A DNA stretch of 40,624 bases, from NCBI GenBank assembly GCA_020692205.1, contig JAIMKV010000047.1, positions 1-40,624 of the forward strand, read 5' to 3'. The notes under the pieces are model-generated. The model did not search any database and had not been told where the DNA came from. It was given only the letters and a program-made list of their open reading frames with translations. The DNA comes from Myxosarcina sp. GA_180221_E-2-1-MAG-40_15 (GTDB taxonomy: Bacteria > Cyanobacteriota > Cyanobacteriia > Cyanobacteriales > Xenococcaceae). Made by a program: the position numbers and the translations under genes. The stretch's first letter is position 1; each line of letters begins with the position of its first letter. Below are positions 1 to 8,510 of the stretch, one piece after another.

Positions 1-67
1 CTAAAACTGTACTGGTATAAGCAGAACTAATCTTACAGACCAGAATAAGATTTCTTGGATGGAATCT

Positions 68-104
68 AAAAAGAGGAGGTATAATACTACCCCCCTTTTT
101 TTTT
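68..104. terminator. Probable rho-independent terminator
   Basis: An imperfect hairpin (GGTA/TACC core extended by G-rich against C-rich arms with unpaired A residues) is flanked by five A on the left and nine T on the right. It could end a plus-strand gene lying before the window, or the tRNA-Leu transcript from the other side. The stem has mismatches, so the call is moderate. Confidence 0.45.
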
Positions 105-184
105 GCTGCTTAATTTAACCGCCTAGATAATTGGGGTACATAAGTACCCTATTGACTCGCCCAAGTTGCCCTTGGTATTGTTAC

Positions 185-210
185 TTTTGAGCAAGTTTTG
201 AGCAAGTTTT
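185..210. repeat. 11-bp tandem duplication
   Basis: The unit TTTTGAGCAAG occurs twice in tandem (185-195 and 196-206), followed by four T. No function is evident. It lies just beyond the hairpin that follows tRNA-Leu. Confidence 0.6.
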
Positions 211-212
211 AG

Positions 213-265
213 CTTCGGGGTTTACGGGCGTGACTGTGAAAGTCAATACCCGTAAGAAGCCGAAG
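213..265. repeat. Long imperfect hairpin beside tRNA-Leu
   Basis: CTTCGG (213-218) pairs with CCGAAG (260-265), and TTACGGG (222-228) pairs with CCCGTAA (249-255), with a small internal loop between the two stems and a 20-base apical loop. It begins five bases from the 3' end of the minus-strand tRNA. It could be part of the trailer or a dispersed palindromic repeat. No T tract follows on the minus strand, so it is not a classical terminator. Confidence 0.6.
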
Positions 266-269
266 GCGA

Positions 270-351
270 TGCGGATGAAAGGACTTGAACCTTCACGTCC
301 GAAAACACCAGAACCTAAATCTGGCGCGTCTACCAATTCCGCCACATCCGC
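270..351 (-). tRNA. tRNA-Leu (anticodon UAG)
   Basis: On the minus strand the acceptor arms GCGGATG and CATCCGC pair, with discriminator A at 270. The anticodon stem CCAGA/TCTGG encloses the loop TTTAGGT, giving anticodon UAG. The variable arm is long, as expected for a class II leucine tRNA, and the T-loop reads GTTCAAGTC. CCA is not encoded. Confidence 0.95.
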
Positions 352-402
352 AGATTGACAATGTTTATAATCATAGCAGATATACATTGTTAATCCAACA
401 TT

Positions 403-1998
403 TTAGAGAAAATTACAGGATTTGCGTTGGCGATCTAGATCGGGTTCTTGCCAAGCATAGCTAAAATGGCTAACAGCATTAATCTCAGGAGTTGCCTTAC
501 GTAGAGCTTCCATCTGAGTTTCTAATGGCAGATGTTGACGATATACCTGGCCCCAGGCACCGGCTAGAGCAGGAATTACAGTAGTATTATCTGCCGCTGT
601 ATTTAAGACACTCTTGACTTGGTCGGTAATACAATAAGACTTTGATTCACAAATAGCATAAGCCATAGGATGCCATTCTAAATCTGTCGGAAATTTGTCC
701 CAAGCCTGTAGACGAGAATCAAATCCAGCCCTACCGACTAAGCGGTTAGCATCAGGAAAAAATACTGCTCCAGCAGGAATTCCTCGATCTTGTGCTGGTT
801 TGGCGGCAGAAGATAGAAAATCGATAACGCCTTGAGCAGCATGGGCAACTGAAAAAAACCACAGGTCTTGTTTTAGTTGCTGCTGGCGAGATGATACGTT
901 AGCTTTTGAGTCGTGGAGATTACGACTACCCTGCCACTTAGCCTGAGATTCTTTGGGGTGCTGTCGATCAATAATTTCTATATCTTGAGTAGTCAAATTG
1001 CCCTTATCAATATATTTTTTAATTAAAGCTAAACCTTTTTGGTTACTAGCACGATTGTATAAAGCATTCAGAGAAGATTGACCATAAATCCACAGATCTT
1101 TGACGCTATGGACATAAGACCGTCCACCAACACCGCGAGGATAACGAATATAATCAAATAAGATTCCGTCTGGCTGTCGTTTAAGCACTGCCTGGACAAG
1201 ATTATAATAGTCGGCTTGTGCCTGTTCAGAATAAGGATCAATAAAAGCCTGAGCTCTGTCGTCCACGTAAGTTAAACTATTTTGCCCTGAACCGTCACGA
1301 GCTAGTGCTTCTTGGCGATCTGGAAGTTGGGCATAGGTGTAACCAAAATTCATGGTAAAGAGCCAGGCGTATAGCTTTAAGCCTCGTTGGTGTGCTTTGT
1401 CAATCGCTTGTTCTAACAGATCAACATTATCTGCATCGGGCGATCGCACAACTGGTGTCCAAGGAGTGGGATTATCTCCAGGAGGCAACAGAACTTGGCT
1501 ATCATAAAAGACTTCGAGGTGTATTTTGCTGTAGCCCAGGTTAACAATACGGTCTAAGACATGATCTATTGAACCAGAAGTAATATCGCAAGGATATAGA
1601 CGTAGCCAAATAGCTTGTTCTTCGGGCCAGGTTTGACTGCGGCAAAGCTGGAGCATTTCCGTGTGTTTTTGAACAATAGCATCATATTCTGGTTTTGTTT
1701 GCTTATTTGCCAAGGATGCTGCTAACAGTTTTTCCTTTCTCTCTACTTCTTCGGGTGCAAACTGACAATAGGGTCCAACAGCAGCTTTTGCTGGTTGAAT
1801 CGCTACCAAAAAACTAGAGCAGCTCAAAATTGTGGTTGTCAAAGCTGTCAAAATTTTTCGGGTAGTCTGAGGAATTGCATTTTGTTGCTCAATTAATCTA
1901 GTTCTGTTTGATTGAAAGACTAATCTTTGATCAGGCGTATATTGTAAATTACTCTGTAATAAAAAATGTTCAATAATTCTGTGCATCCTAGTTGTCAC
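403..1998 (-). CDS. Secreted family-10-like glycosyl hydrolase (GHL10 type)
   Basis: A predicted exported protein related to the GHL10/YddW group of putative glycoside hydrolases. The hydrolase domain starts near residue 130 (AIWLRLYPCDI) and contains the conserved DGILFDYIRYP strand near residues 277-287. A hydrophobic stretch at about 47-68 followed by AKAAVG looks like a signal sequence or anchor, but about 45 residues precede it, so the start is uncertain. A GTG at 1998 and an ATG at 1986 are both possible, each with an AGG just upstream, and the true start may lie further in. The gene is divergent from the GHMP kinase across a 179-base gap. Substrate is unknown. Family members are suspected to act on wall or extracellular polysaccharide. 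Confidence 0.8.
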   Translation of the reverse strand: MTTRMHRIIEHFLLQSNLQYTPDQRLVFQSNRTRLIEQQNAIPQTTRKILTALTTTILSCSSFLVAIQPAKAAVGPYCQFAPEEVERKEKLLAASLANKQTKPEYDAIVQKHTEMLQLCRSQTWPEEQAIWLRLYPCDITSGSIDHVLDRIVNLGYSKIHLEVFYDSQVLLPPGDNPTPWTPVVRSPDADNVDLLEQAIDKAHQRGLKLYAWLFTMNFGYTYAQLPDRQEALARDGSGQNSLTYVDDRAQAFIDPYSEQAQADYYNLVQAVLKRQPDGILFDYIRYPRGVGGRSYVHSVKDLWIYGQSSLNALYNRASNQKGLALIKKYIDKGNLTTQDIEIIDRQHPKESQAKWQGSRNLHDSKANVSSRQQQLKQDLWFFSVAHAAQGVIDFLSSAAKPAQDRGIPAGAVFFPDANRLVGRAGFDSRLQAWDKFPTDLEWHPMAYAICESKSYCITDQVKSVLNTAADNTTVIPALAGAWGQVYRQHLPLETQMEALRKATPEINAVSHFSYAWQEPDLDRQRKSCNFL

Positions 1999-2081
1999 CT
2001 TATAAAATTTCTCTTTTATTACACAAAGGATTTAACTTTGCATATTCTTATGGTTTTAGTTGAGTTGTGTTGTTTTAACTG

Positions 2082-2117
2082 ATATTGGTGTAACAACATA
2101 ATATTGTGAGCCAATAT
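2082..2117. promoter_or_regulatory. Inverted repeat between divergent genes
   Basis: ATATTGG (2082-2088) and CCAATAT (2111-2117) form a 7-bp inverted repeat with a 22-base spacer. It sits in the AT-rich gap between the divergent glycosidase and kinase genes. A regulator site is possible, but only the symmetry supports it. Confidence 0.25.
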
Positions 2118-2177
2118 TCTAACAAGATTAATTAAAAAACTAGTTATACACATTTAATACTGCTGAATAATTTAAAC

Positions 2178-3242
2178 ATGGATTTTTTTGTTTCTGGTCG
2201 TCTTTGTCTATTTGGAGAACATAGTGATTGGGCAGGAGAATATCGTCAAGTTAATCCCGAGATCGCTCCTGGTTGGGCAATTGCAGTCGGTACAGATCAA
2301 GGTGTTTATGCTCGAATATTAATTAATAATACCCATTTGGTGTTTAAAACCTTACACTATCCTCAAATGTTAAACCTGCCTATGGAAGAACCTTTGCTAC
2401 TAGGTATGGCACAAACTAATAGTTTTTATAGTTACGTAGCGGGAGTAGCTTACCAGGCTTTGACTCGTTATCAGGTAGGTGGTTTAGCCATCGACAACTA
2501 TCAAATGGATTTACCCCTAAAAAGAGGTTTATCTTCTAGCGCCGCAGTAAGTGTTTTAGTCGCCAAAGCATTTAATCAGCTTTATCATTTGGGCTTAAAC
2601 CTTGCCGAAGAAATGGAATTAGCTTATTGGGGAGAAAGAACTGCTCGTAGTCAGTGTGGCAGATTAGATCAAGCCTGTGCTTATGGAAAGCAGCCGATTC
2701 TAATGACTTTTGATGGCGATCGCTGCACGACCAAACTATTAACGGTGGCTCAAAATTTGTATTTAATTATTGTCGATTTAGCTGGTTTTAAAGACACTCA
2801 GAAGATACTGGCGCAGCTAAACCAATGTTATCCTGTAGCGTCAAACTTTACAGCAGCTCAAGTTCAAAATTATTTAGGTACGATCAATGCCGATTTAGTT
2901 CAACGAGCCGTATTGGCTTTACAACAGGGAGATGCAGCAGAAATTGGTGCTTTGATGAATCAAGCACAGGCTAAGTTTGATCGCTATGTTGTTCCTGCTT
3001 GTCGCGAACAACTAAATGCACCCATACTACATCAGCTACTGAATTATATCCCATTACAACCTTATGTTTATGGTGGCAAAGGAGTTGGTTCCCAAGGAGA
3101 TGGTACAGCACAATTTATCGCTCGCGATCGCGATAGTCAGGCTCAGGCGATCGCCTTAATTCATCGCAATTTTTCTCAAATGCAATGTTATAAGTTAGAC
3201 ATTCCGCAAACTAAAAATAAGCATCTGACGAAGCTGAAATAG
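2178..3242 (+). CDS. GHMP-family sugar kinase (galactokinase-like)
   Basis: A cytosolic small-molecule kinase of the GHMP superfamily (galactokinase, homoserine kinase, mevalonate kinase). All three family motifs are visible: the N-terminal GRLCLFGEHSDWAG (residues 7-20, galactokinase-like), the ATP loop LKRGLSSSAA (114-123), and the C-terminal GGKGVGSQGDGT (299-310). D164 in CGRLDQA is the likely catalytic aspartate. The length (354 residues) is normal. The sugar substrate cannot be read from sequence; galactose, arabinose and other sugars are all used in this family. No sugar-1-phosphate nucleotidyltransferase lies next to it. Confidence 0.85.
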   Translation: MDFFVSGRLCLFGEHSDWAGEYRQVNPEIAPGWAIAVGTDQGVYARILINNTHLVFKTLHYPQMLNLPMEEPLLLGMAQTNSFYSYVAGVAYQALTRYQVGGLAIDNYQMDLPLKRGLSSSAAVSVLVAKAFNQLYHLGLNLAEEMELAYWGERTARSQCGRLDQACAYGKQPILMTFDGDRCTTKLLTVAQNLYLIIVDLAGFKDTQKILAQLNQCYPVASNFTAAQVQNYLGTINADLVQRAVLALQQGDAAEIGALMNQAQAKFDRYVVPACREQLNAPILHQLLNYIPLQPYVYGGKGVGSQGDGTAQFIARDRDSQAQAIALIHRNFSQMQCYKLDIPQTKNKHLTKLK

Positions 3243-3326
3243 CTTTAATTTACTTTGGTAAAGCATTATAGCTGTCCCCGTACTGATACATCAAATTATG
3301 ATTCGATTTACCCAAAACAATCAGTT

Positions 3327-3782
3327 ATGTTCTTGCTATATTTGGCGATCGCCAGTACCAACCCCAACATCAGGTCTGAGAGTTCAGTTCACAATTTTAA
3401 CTACTTAGCGGAGGGGTTACTGTTAGAGACGGCAATCCTTTTTAAACTAATCATTGAAAGTATTGCTATTTTGATCTTAGCTCTAGCAATACTTAAGGCA
3501 GTAAAGGAACTGGTTTTTCGTAACCCCAGAATGTATCGAGAAGAAAAGCTGAGTAAAGTTAGGCTAGATCTAGGAATAGCATTAGCTTTGTCTTTGGAAT
3601 TCTTATTGGCATCAGATATTGTAGCTACTGCTGTTTCTCCAACTTGGGATGCGTTAGGTAAACTAGCGGCAATTTCAGCTATTAGAACCTTTCTTAATTT
3701 CTTTCTAGAAAGAGAAGTTAAAGAATTGACCTTAGTAAAAACAAGAAAAACTATCGAACACCAAGGTAAAAATCTCCTCTAA
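3327..3782 (+). CDS. DUF1622 family membrane protein
   Basis: A small integral membrane protein matching the DUF1622 pattern. A first hydrophobic helix (ETAILFKLIIESIAILILAL) is followed by a charged loop with RNPRMYREEKLSKVRLDLG, then LGIALALSLEFLLASDIVATAV, and a last helix starting AISAIRTFLNFFLEREVKEL. The ATG at 3327 is preferred over an in-frame TTG at 3255 because DUF1622 proteins are short and the upstream 24 residues look unstructured. It follows the GHMP kinase by 84 bases on the same strand and is convergent with ferredoxin. Function of the family is unknown. Confidence 0.75.
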   Translation: MFLLYLAIASTNPNIRSESSVHNFNYLAEGLLLETAILFKLIIESIAILILALAILKAVKELVFRNPRMYREEKLSKVRLDLGIALALSLEFLLASDIVATAVSPTWDALGKLAAISAIRTFLNFFLEREVKELTLVKTRKTIEHQGKNLL

Positions 3783-3805
3783 GACTTAAATTCTCAGATT
3801 TTTAA

Positions 3806-3838
3806 GAGACGTTCTAATTTAATTAAAGAGAACGCCTC
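3806..3838. terminator. Hairpin between convergent genes
   Basis: GAGACGTTCT (3806-3815) pairs with AGAACGCCTC (3829-3838) with one mismatch around an AT-rich 13-base loop. It lies between the ends of the convergent DUF1622 and ferredoxin genes. No good T tract follows on either strand, so termination is inferred from position. Confidence 0.45.
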
Positions 3839-3871
3839 CAAAGAAACTTTAGTTGCTTAAGTTGCTTGTGC

Positions 3872-4547
<676 letters not shown>

Positions 4548-5534
4548 ATGATTACAAACATAAATTTGCCCCTAAGGGTGGGCATAATCGGTACAGGATA
4601 TGCAGCCAAAAAAAGAGCAGAAGCAATTAAGTCAGATCGGCGTACGGAATTATTAGTAGTTACGGGGAATACTCCCGAAAAATTGCGGGAATTTTCTCAA
4701 GCCTATGCAGCACAAGCAATCGACTCGTGGAACAAATTAGTTAATTTACCTCAGCTAGATTTGATTTTTGTCTGTACAATTAATCAAAATTGCGGAGCGA
4801 TCGCTAAAGCAGCAATATTAGCAGGAAAACACGTCGTAGTTGAATATCCTTTGGCGCTAGAAGCGAAAATTGCAGCGGAGGTTATCGAGTTAGCTAGCCA
4901 AAAACAAAAATTACTTCATATAGAGCATATGGAAATCATTGGTGGTTTACACCAAGCCCTCAAAAAACAGCTAGCGCAAATCGGCAAAGTATTTTATGCA
5001 CGATATACTACTATTAGTTCTCAGCACCCTGTTAAGCCAAGCTGGAAATATCATCGGGCGATGTTTGGCTTTCCTCTCGCAGCAGCGCTATCGCGAATTC
5101 ATCGTTTAACTGATTTGTTTGGCACGGTAGAGAGCGTCACCTGTTGTAATCGCTACTGGAATCTAACTGATTCTGATTATTTCACCGCTTGTTTGTGTGA
5201 TGCTCAACTAAATTTTGACAGCGGAATTAGAGCCGAAGTTACTTATGGGAAGGGAGATATTTTTTGGCACAGCGATCGCACTTTGGAAATCTACGGAGAA
5301 CAGGGAAAAATTTTATTTAAAGGAGAACAAGGCACTTTAATTTTAGAGCAGGGTGAGCAAGAGATCCCTGTTACCCCGCGTCGCGGTTTATTTGCGCAAG
5401 ATACAGCTATGGTCTTAGATTATCTGTTTGAGCAGCAACCTCTTTATATTCAACCTCAAGCTAGTCTTTATGCTTTGCGGGTGGCTAATGCTGCCAGAGA
5501 ATCTTCATTAACTAAAAAAGTTGTTTATGTTTGA
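4548..5534 (+). CDS. bvdR: Biliverdin reductase
   Basis: A 328-residue oxidoreductase of the Gfo/Idh/MocA fold. The N-terminal Rossmann motif is VGIIGTGYAAKKRAE (residues 11-25), followed by KHVVVEYPLAL and LLHIEHMEIIGGLHQA. The second of these blocks, and the later FGFPLAAALSRIHRLTDLFGTV and RRGLFAQDT segments, closely resemble the Synechocystis biliverdin reductase as I remember it, and the length agrees. The enzyme reduces biliverdin to bilirubin with NAD(P)H and has been linked to normal phycobilisome assembly in cyanobacteria. A general sugar dehydrogenase is the alternative, but the conserved blocks favour BvdR. Confidence 0.82.
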   Translation: MITNINLPLRVGIIGTGYAAKKRAEAIKSDRRTELLVVTGNTPEKLREFSQAYAAQAIDSWNKLVNLPQLDLIFVCTINQNCGAIAKAAILAGKHVVVEYPLALEAKIAAEVIELASQKQKLLHIEHMEIIGGLHQALKKQLAQIGKVFYARYTTISSQHPVKPSWKYHRAMFGFPLAAALSRIHRLTDLFGTVESVTCCNRYWNLTDSDYFTACLCDAQLNFDSGIRAEVTYGKGDIFWHSDRTLEIYGEQGKILFKGEQGTLILEQGEQEIPVTPRRGLFAQDTAMVLDYLFEQQPLYIQPQASLYALRVANAARESSLTKKVVYV

Positions 5535-5776
5535 TTGCACTTGCTACTTACTTTCTTGCCTAAAGCTAAAGTAAATAAACGTAAATATCAGATATTAATG
5601 CGAATCGTCACAATTAAGTTTTTGTCGCTAAGATTGGCAAAAGTAGCGATCGCACTACACCATCGCCTCACTAATATTAAGAAAATTGAAATTATTGCTG
5701 TTCAAGATATTAATCATTATCTAGACCATTATTCATTAGTTAGTCTAATATCGGGCATCTGCTTGAGTTGATTTTT

Positions 5777-5805
5777 TTGTCAACATAAGAAAAAACAGCT
5801 ATAAT
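5777..5805 (+). promoter_or_regulatory. Sigma-70 promoter, probably for recA
   Basis: TTGTCA (5777-5782) and TATAAT (5800-5805) are separated by exactly 17 bases, a near-consensus vegetative promoter. The next gene downstream is recA, which would then have a leader of about 220 bases. Confidence 0.65.
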
Positions 5806-5892
5806 ATCACCATATAAATAATCATCTTGGTAATGAAATTAGCTATAATTTTAGGCTTTGACTCAATCAAACATCAAACTCTAGAGCAATAA

Positions 5893-5934
5893 GGCTGAAC
5901 ACCAAAGAGTAAGATTAAAACTAATCTTGCAGCC
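5893..5934 (+). promoter_or_regulatory. Hairpin in the recA leader
   Basis: AAGATTA (5911-5917) and TAATCTT (5922-5928) form a perfect 7-bp stem with a 4-base loop. GGCTG (5893-5897) and CAGCC (5930-5934) close around it, leaving an asymmetric internal loop. It lies inside the predicted recA leader. It could be a regulatory RNA structure, but no known riboswitch is recognised. Confidence 0.45.
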
Positions 5935-5953
5935 ATATATCAGAACTATTCTT

Positions 5954-5997
5954 GATGCAGCGCGTTGGCGGAGTTCCTGGCTTGAAGCGACTGCATC
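5954..5997. repeat. Palindromic element before recA
   Basis: GATGCAG (5954-5960) and CTGCATC (5991-5997) form a perfect 7-bp inverted repeat around a GC-rich 30-base interior containing GGCGGAGTTCC and GAAGCG. The high GC content against an AT-rich background and the GCAG...GCGACTGC outline suggest a dispersed palindromic repeat rather than a recA-specific element. It ends 34 bases before the recA start. Confidence 0.5.
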
Positions 5998-6031
5998 GTT
6001 CCACTTTAATTACTAATTAATTGAGGCATTC

Positions 6032-7120
6032 ATGGCAACTCGCGCAAATACTTCTAGTACTACTAGCAATTCCGATAAAGATAAAGCTCTTAACTTAGTT
6101 TTAAAGCAAATTGAGCGCAACTTTGGTAAGGGTGCAATCATGCGCTTGGGGGATGCAGCTCAGATGAGAGTAGAAACCATTCCTAGTGGTGCATTAACTC
6201 TGGATGTCGCTCTAGGTGGAGGCCTGCCTAAAGGCAGAATCATTGAAATATATGGTCCAGAAAGTTCGGGTAAAACTACCTTAGCTCTACATGCGATCGC
6301 CGAAACTCAAAAAGCAGGAGGAGTAGCTGCCTTTGTTGATGCTGAACATGCTTTAGATCCTACCTATTCGGCAGCCTTAGGAGTAGATATTGAGAATCTA
6401 TTGGTAGCGCAGCCAGACAACGGGGAATCAGGCTTAGAAATTGTTGATCAGCTAGTACGCTCTGCTGCAGTGGACTTAGTAGTAGTAGATTCTGTAGCCG
6501 CATTAACCCCACGAGCCGAGATTGAAGGCGAAATGGGCGACAACCAGGTAGGGTTGCAGGCTCGTTTGATGAGTAAAGCCTTAAGAAAAATTGCCGGCAA
6601 CATCGGCAAATCTGGATCCACGGTAATTTTTCTCAACCAGCTTCGACAAAAGATTGGGATTAGTTATGGTAGTCCTGAAGTAACCACTGGTGGTAATGCC
6701 CTCAAGTTTTATTGCTCGGTGCGTTTAGATATTCGTCGGATACAGACGCTTAAAAAAGGTAATGAGGGGATGTATGGGATTCGTGCCAAAGTGAAGGTGG
6801 CTAAAAATAAGGTTGCACCTCCTTTTCGGATTGCCGAATTTGACATTATCTTCGGTCAGGGAATTTCTACCATTGGCTGTTTGTTAGATTTAGCCGAAGA
6901 CTTAGAGATTGTAATACGTAAGGGTGCTTGGTATAGCTACAAGGGCGAGAATGTTGGTCAAGGTAGAGATAATACGATTAATTACCTACAAGAAAATCCC
7001 GAGGTAGCAGCCGAAATAGAGGCAAAAGTCAGAGCGGATATAAAAGAGGGAAAAAATGCAGCACCAGCATCTCCTAATGCCTTTAATGATGATGACAATG
7101 CTGATTCTGAAGAGGAATAA
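6032..7120 (+). CDS. recA: Recombinase RecA
   Basis: An ATP-dependent strand-exchange protein for homologous recombination and DNA repair. The 362-residue sequence is full length. It has Walker A GPESSGKT (residues 75-82), Walker [11 protein letters not shown] (149-158) and an asparagine- and acid-rich tail ending DSEEE, as usual for RecA. The start at 6032 gives a typical short N-terminal tail. It appears to be transcribed alone from the promoter near 5777, with a terminator-like hairpin following. No clear LexA-type box was seen upstream, so SOS control is not supported by what is visible. Confidence 0.98.
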   Translation: MATRANTSSTTSNSDKDKALNLVLKQIERNFGKGAIMRLGDAAQMRVETIPSGALTLDVALGGGLPKGRIIEIYGPESSGKTTLALHAIAETQKAGGVAAFVDAEHALDPTYSAALGVDIENLLVAQPDNGESGLEIVDQLVRSAAVDLVVVDSVAALTPRAEIEGEMGDNQVGLQARLMSKALRKIAGNIGKSGSTVIFLNQLRQKIGISYGSPEVTTGGNALKFYCSVRLDIRRIQTLKKGNEGMYGIRAKVKVAKNKVAPPFRIAEFDIIFGQGISTIGCLLDLAEDLEIVIRKGAWYSYKGENVGQGRDNTINYLQENPEVAAEIEAKVRADIKEGKNAAPASPNAFNDDDNADSEEE

Positions 7121-7147
7121 AGTAATGAAATAAACTAAATTAAATTT

Positions 7148-7181
7148 AAAGCGATTGTTCTTCATAAAGCGATCGCTTTTT
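7148..7181 (+). terminator. recA terminator-like hairpin
   Basis: AAAGCGAT (7148-7155) pairs with ATCGCTTT (7172-7179), followed by two more T. The right arm overlaps a HIP1 octamer at 7169-7176. It begins 27 bases after the recA stop codon. Confidence 0.5.
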
Positions 7182-7454
7182 ACTGTCATGAAAATAATTA
7201 AAGCGATCAAATTTGACATCTCATACTAAATCCGATTGATCAAATATGCTTTTCTCGATCAAGACCGATGTCTTCCTGACTCCTGATGTTACGTTGTCTA
7301 TCACGGATATGTTATGCCCTTGTGGTACACCTTCGGATATACCTCTGTAGCATACCATGCGTGGTACTGGTGACTTGTGACTTACCTAACCTTAAAGGAT
7401 TCTATCCAAACAGGATTTAGGATCAGCAGATGTTCATCAACTTCCGAATGAAGG
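7182..7454. other. Noncoding region between recA and the DUF3493 gene
   Basis: I see no gene. The stretch contains short degenerate internal repeats such as CCTGACTCCTGA and GACTTGTGACTT, typical of intergenic repeat debris in cyanobacteria. The GGTAC-containing segments around 7330-7370 may be part of a decayed element. Confidence 0.4.
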
Positions 7455-7745
7455 TTATTTAGCTTCGTCTTTTGGCTGTTCAATCCGAAACAGAAACACC
7501 ATTAAAGCAACTACGCCAATCTGGAGAGCAAAATTAGGTAAGTTATTTGCTAAATCTTGACCCGCTGCCAACTTTGCCAAAAATACAACCGCGCCAATCA
7601 AACCAGATGCGCCAAAAGCAACATAAAAAAACTTTCTGAATCCTCGATAAGGTGCTTTAGATTCTGCTTTTAAACGAGCGTATTTTTCGGGGGTCAGGTT
7701 GTTTTTTCTAGCTCTAGCTAATTCTTCAGGTGATAAGTCTACCAT
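7455..7745 (-). CDS. DUF3493 (LPA1/REP27-like) membrane protein
   Basis: A 96-residue protein with a charged N-terminal helix (SPEELARARKNNLTPEKYARL), a conserved YRGFRKFFYVAFGASGLIGA segment and a second hydrophobic helix (NFALQIGVVALMVFLFRIEQ). This matches the domain found in cyanobacteria and, as part of larger proteins, in the chloroplast photosystem II assembly factor LPA1/REP27. A thylakoid assembly role is inferred from that relationship only. It lies downstream of petE on the same strand, but a terminator at 7790-7825 separates them. Confidence 0.7.
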   Translation of the reverse strand: MVDLSPEELARARKNNLTPEKYARLKAESKAPYRGFRKFFYVAFGASGLIGAVVFLAKLAAGQDLANNLPNFALQIGVVALMVFLFRIEQPKDEAK

Positions 7746-7789
7746 GGTTATCTTTTGAATAGTATGTATGGTTAATCGTAATTTTAGTT

Positions 7790-7825
7790 AAAAAAAAGAG
7801 AGGTAGACTGAATTTAGCCACCTCT
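7790..7825 (-). terminator. petE rho-independent terminator
   Basis: On the minus strand AGAGGT (7825-7820) pairs with ACCTCT (7804-7799), followed after one C by eight T (7797-7790). It lies 53 bases after the petE stop codon. Confidence 0.8.
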
Positions 7826-7877
7826 ACTTTGTTTTACTTTGATTTTTAAACTTTTCTTGATTGATTAAGTCTGATAC

Positions 7878-8237
7878 TTATTGAACCACAACCTTGCCAA
7901 CCATTCCTGCACCACGGTGAGGCTCACAATAGTAAGAGTATTCACCAGCTTCGCTGAAAGTGCTTTCGTAGCTATCTCCAGGAGAAAAAACTAAGTTTTT
8001 GTGAGACTTATCAGCAGCCTTCTCAAAAACTACGTTGTGGGGAGACATTTTGTTATTTTCCCACTTAACTGTATCTCCTGATTTGATGGTTACAGTTTCG
8101 GGAACAAATTTAAGCATTCCGTTATCGCTACCCATTTTGACTTCAACAGTTTCTGCTGCTGCGGGATTAACGTTAAAGAAAAAAGTAGACACTACTAATA
8201 CTAGCGCTGACAATAACAAACTTATTTTTCTAGCCAT
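7878..8237 (-). CDS. petE: Plastocyanin
   Basis: The blue-copper protein that carries electrons from cytochrome b6f to photosystem I in the thylakoid lumen. From the ATG at 8237 the precursor has 119 residues, with a signal peptide through about residue 28 (ending NPAAA). The copper ligands are H67 in SPHNVVF, and C104, H107 and M112 in the [11 protein letters not shown] segment. An in-frame ATG at 8285 would add 16 charged residues before the signal peptide. The start at 8237 fits family length and has a GAGAG upstream. It is head to head with petJ. In many cyanobacteria copper favours petE and represses petJ. Confidence 0.96.
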   Translation of the reverse strand: MARKISLLLSALVLVVSTFFFNVNPAAAETVEVKMGSDNGMLKFVPETVTIKSGDTVKWENNKMSPHNVVFEKAADKSHKNLVFSPGDSYESTFSEAGEYSYYCEPHRGAGMVGKVVVQ

Positions 8238-8378
8238 TTGGTTTAACTCTCTATAGATCGAATATGAATTTCTTTTAGTGGGCATTTTTGAAATCTGGAT
8301 TTAAAACCTCAAACAAAATCTAGTTAATTTAATTAAGAATCTAGAGTTTTAAGGCGGGCTTTATTCCTTCCTATGTAT

Positions 8379-8406
8379 ATTCTACACAAGTTTGACGACT
8401 TGTAAA
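8379..8406 (-). promoter_or_regulatory. Candidate petE promoter
   Basis: On the minus strand TTTACA (8406-8401) and TAGAAT (8384-8379) are 16 bases apart. The start would lie near 8372, giving petE a leader of about 135 bases. Confidence 0.5.
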
Positions 8407-8462
8407 ACTTCTACGGCATGTCTTTTGACTATTTTGGGGTTGATAACCGAATATGGTCAGTT

Positions 8463-8488
8463 GATTACAATCAGCCTGTGATTGCAAT
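8463..8488 (+). promoter_or_regulatory. GATTRCAAT repeats upstream of petJ
   Basis: GATTACAAT (8463-8471) and GATTGCAAT (8480-8488) repeat with a 17-base period just upstream of petJ. The second copy contains the palindrome ATTGCAAT, and the first overlaps a possible -10 (TACAAT, 8466-8471). They are candidates for operator half-sites, for example of a copper-responsive regulator. This is inference from position. Confidence 0.35.
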
Positions 8489-8510
8489 TTAACAATTTGA
8501 AGGAGAAACT

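Larger units (their letters stand above)
5535..6031. other. recA upstream region and leader
   Basis: About 500 bases without a convincing gene. An open frame at 5535-5771 starts with TTG immediately after bvdR and lacks a plausible protein. The region holds the recA promoter (5777-5805) and, within the predicted leader, two hairpins listed separately. Confidence 0.6.

Noticed and set aside
181-387. Open frame on the minus strand across tRNA-Leu
   Set aside because: Most of its length is the tRNA gene read as protein and the adjoining hairpin. No independent support.
5535-5771. 78-codon open frame right after bvdR
   Set aside because: It would start with TTG directly after the bvdR stop, has no ribosome-binding site and no recognisable protein pattern, and sits in an AT-rich intergenic region.
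5806-6031. LexA box upstream of recA
   Set aside because: No AGTAC/GTACT-type palindrome was found between the promoter and the start codon.
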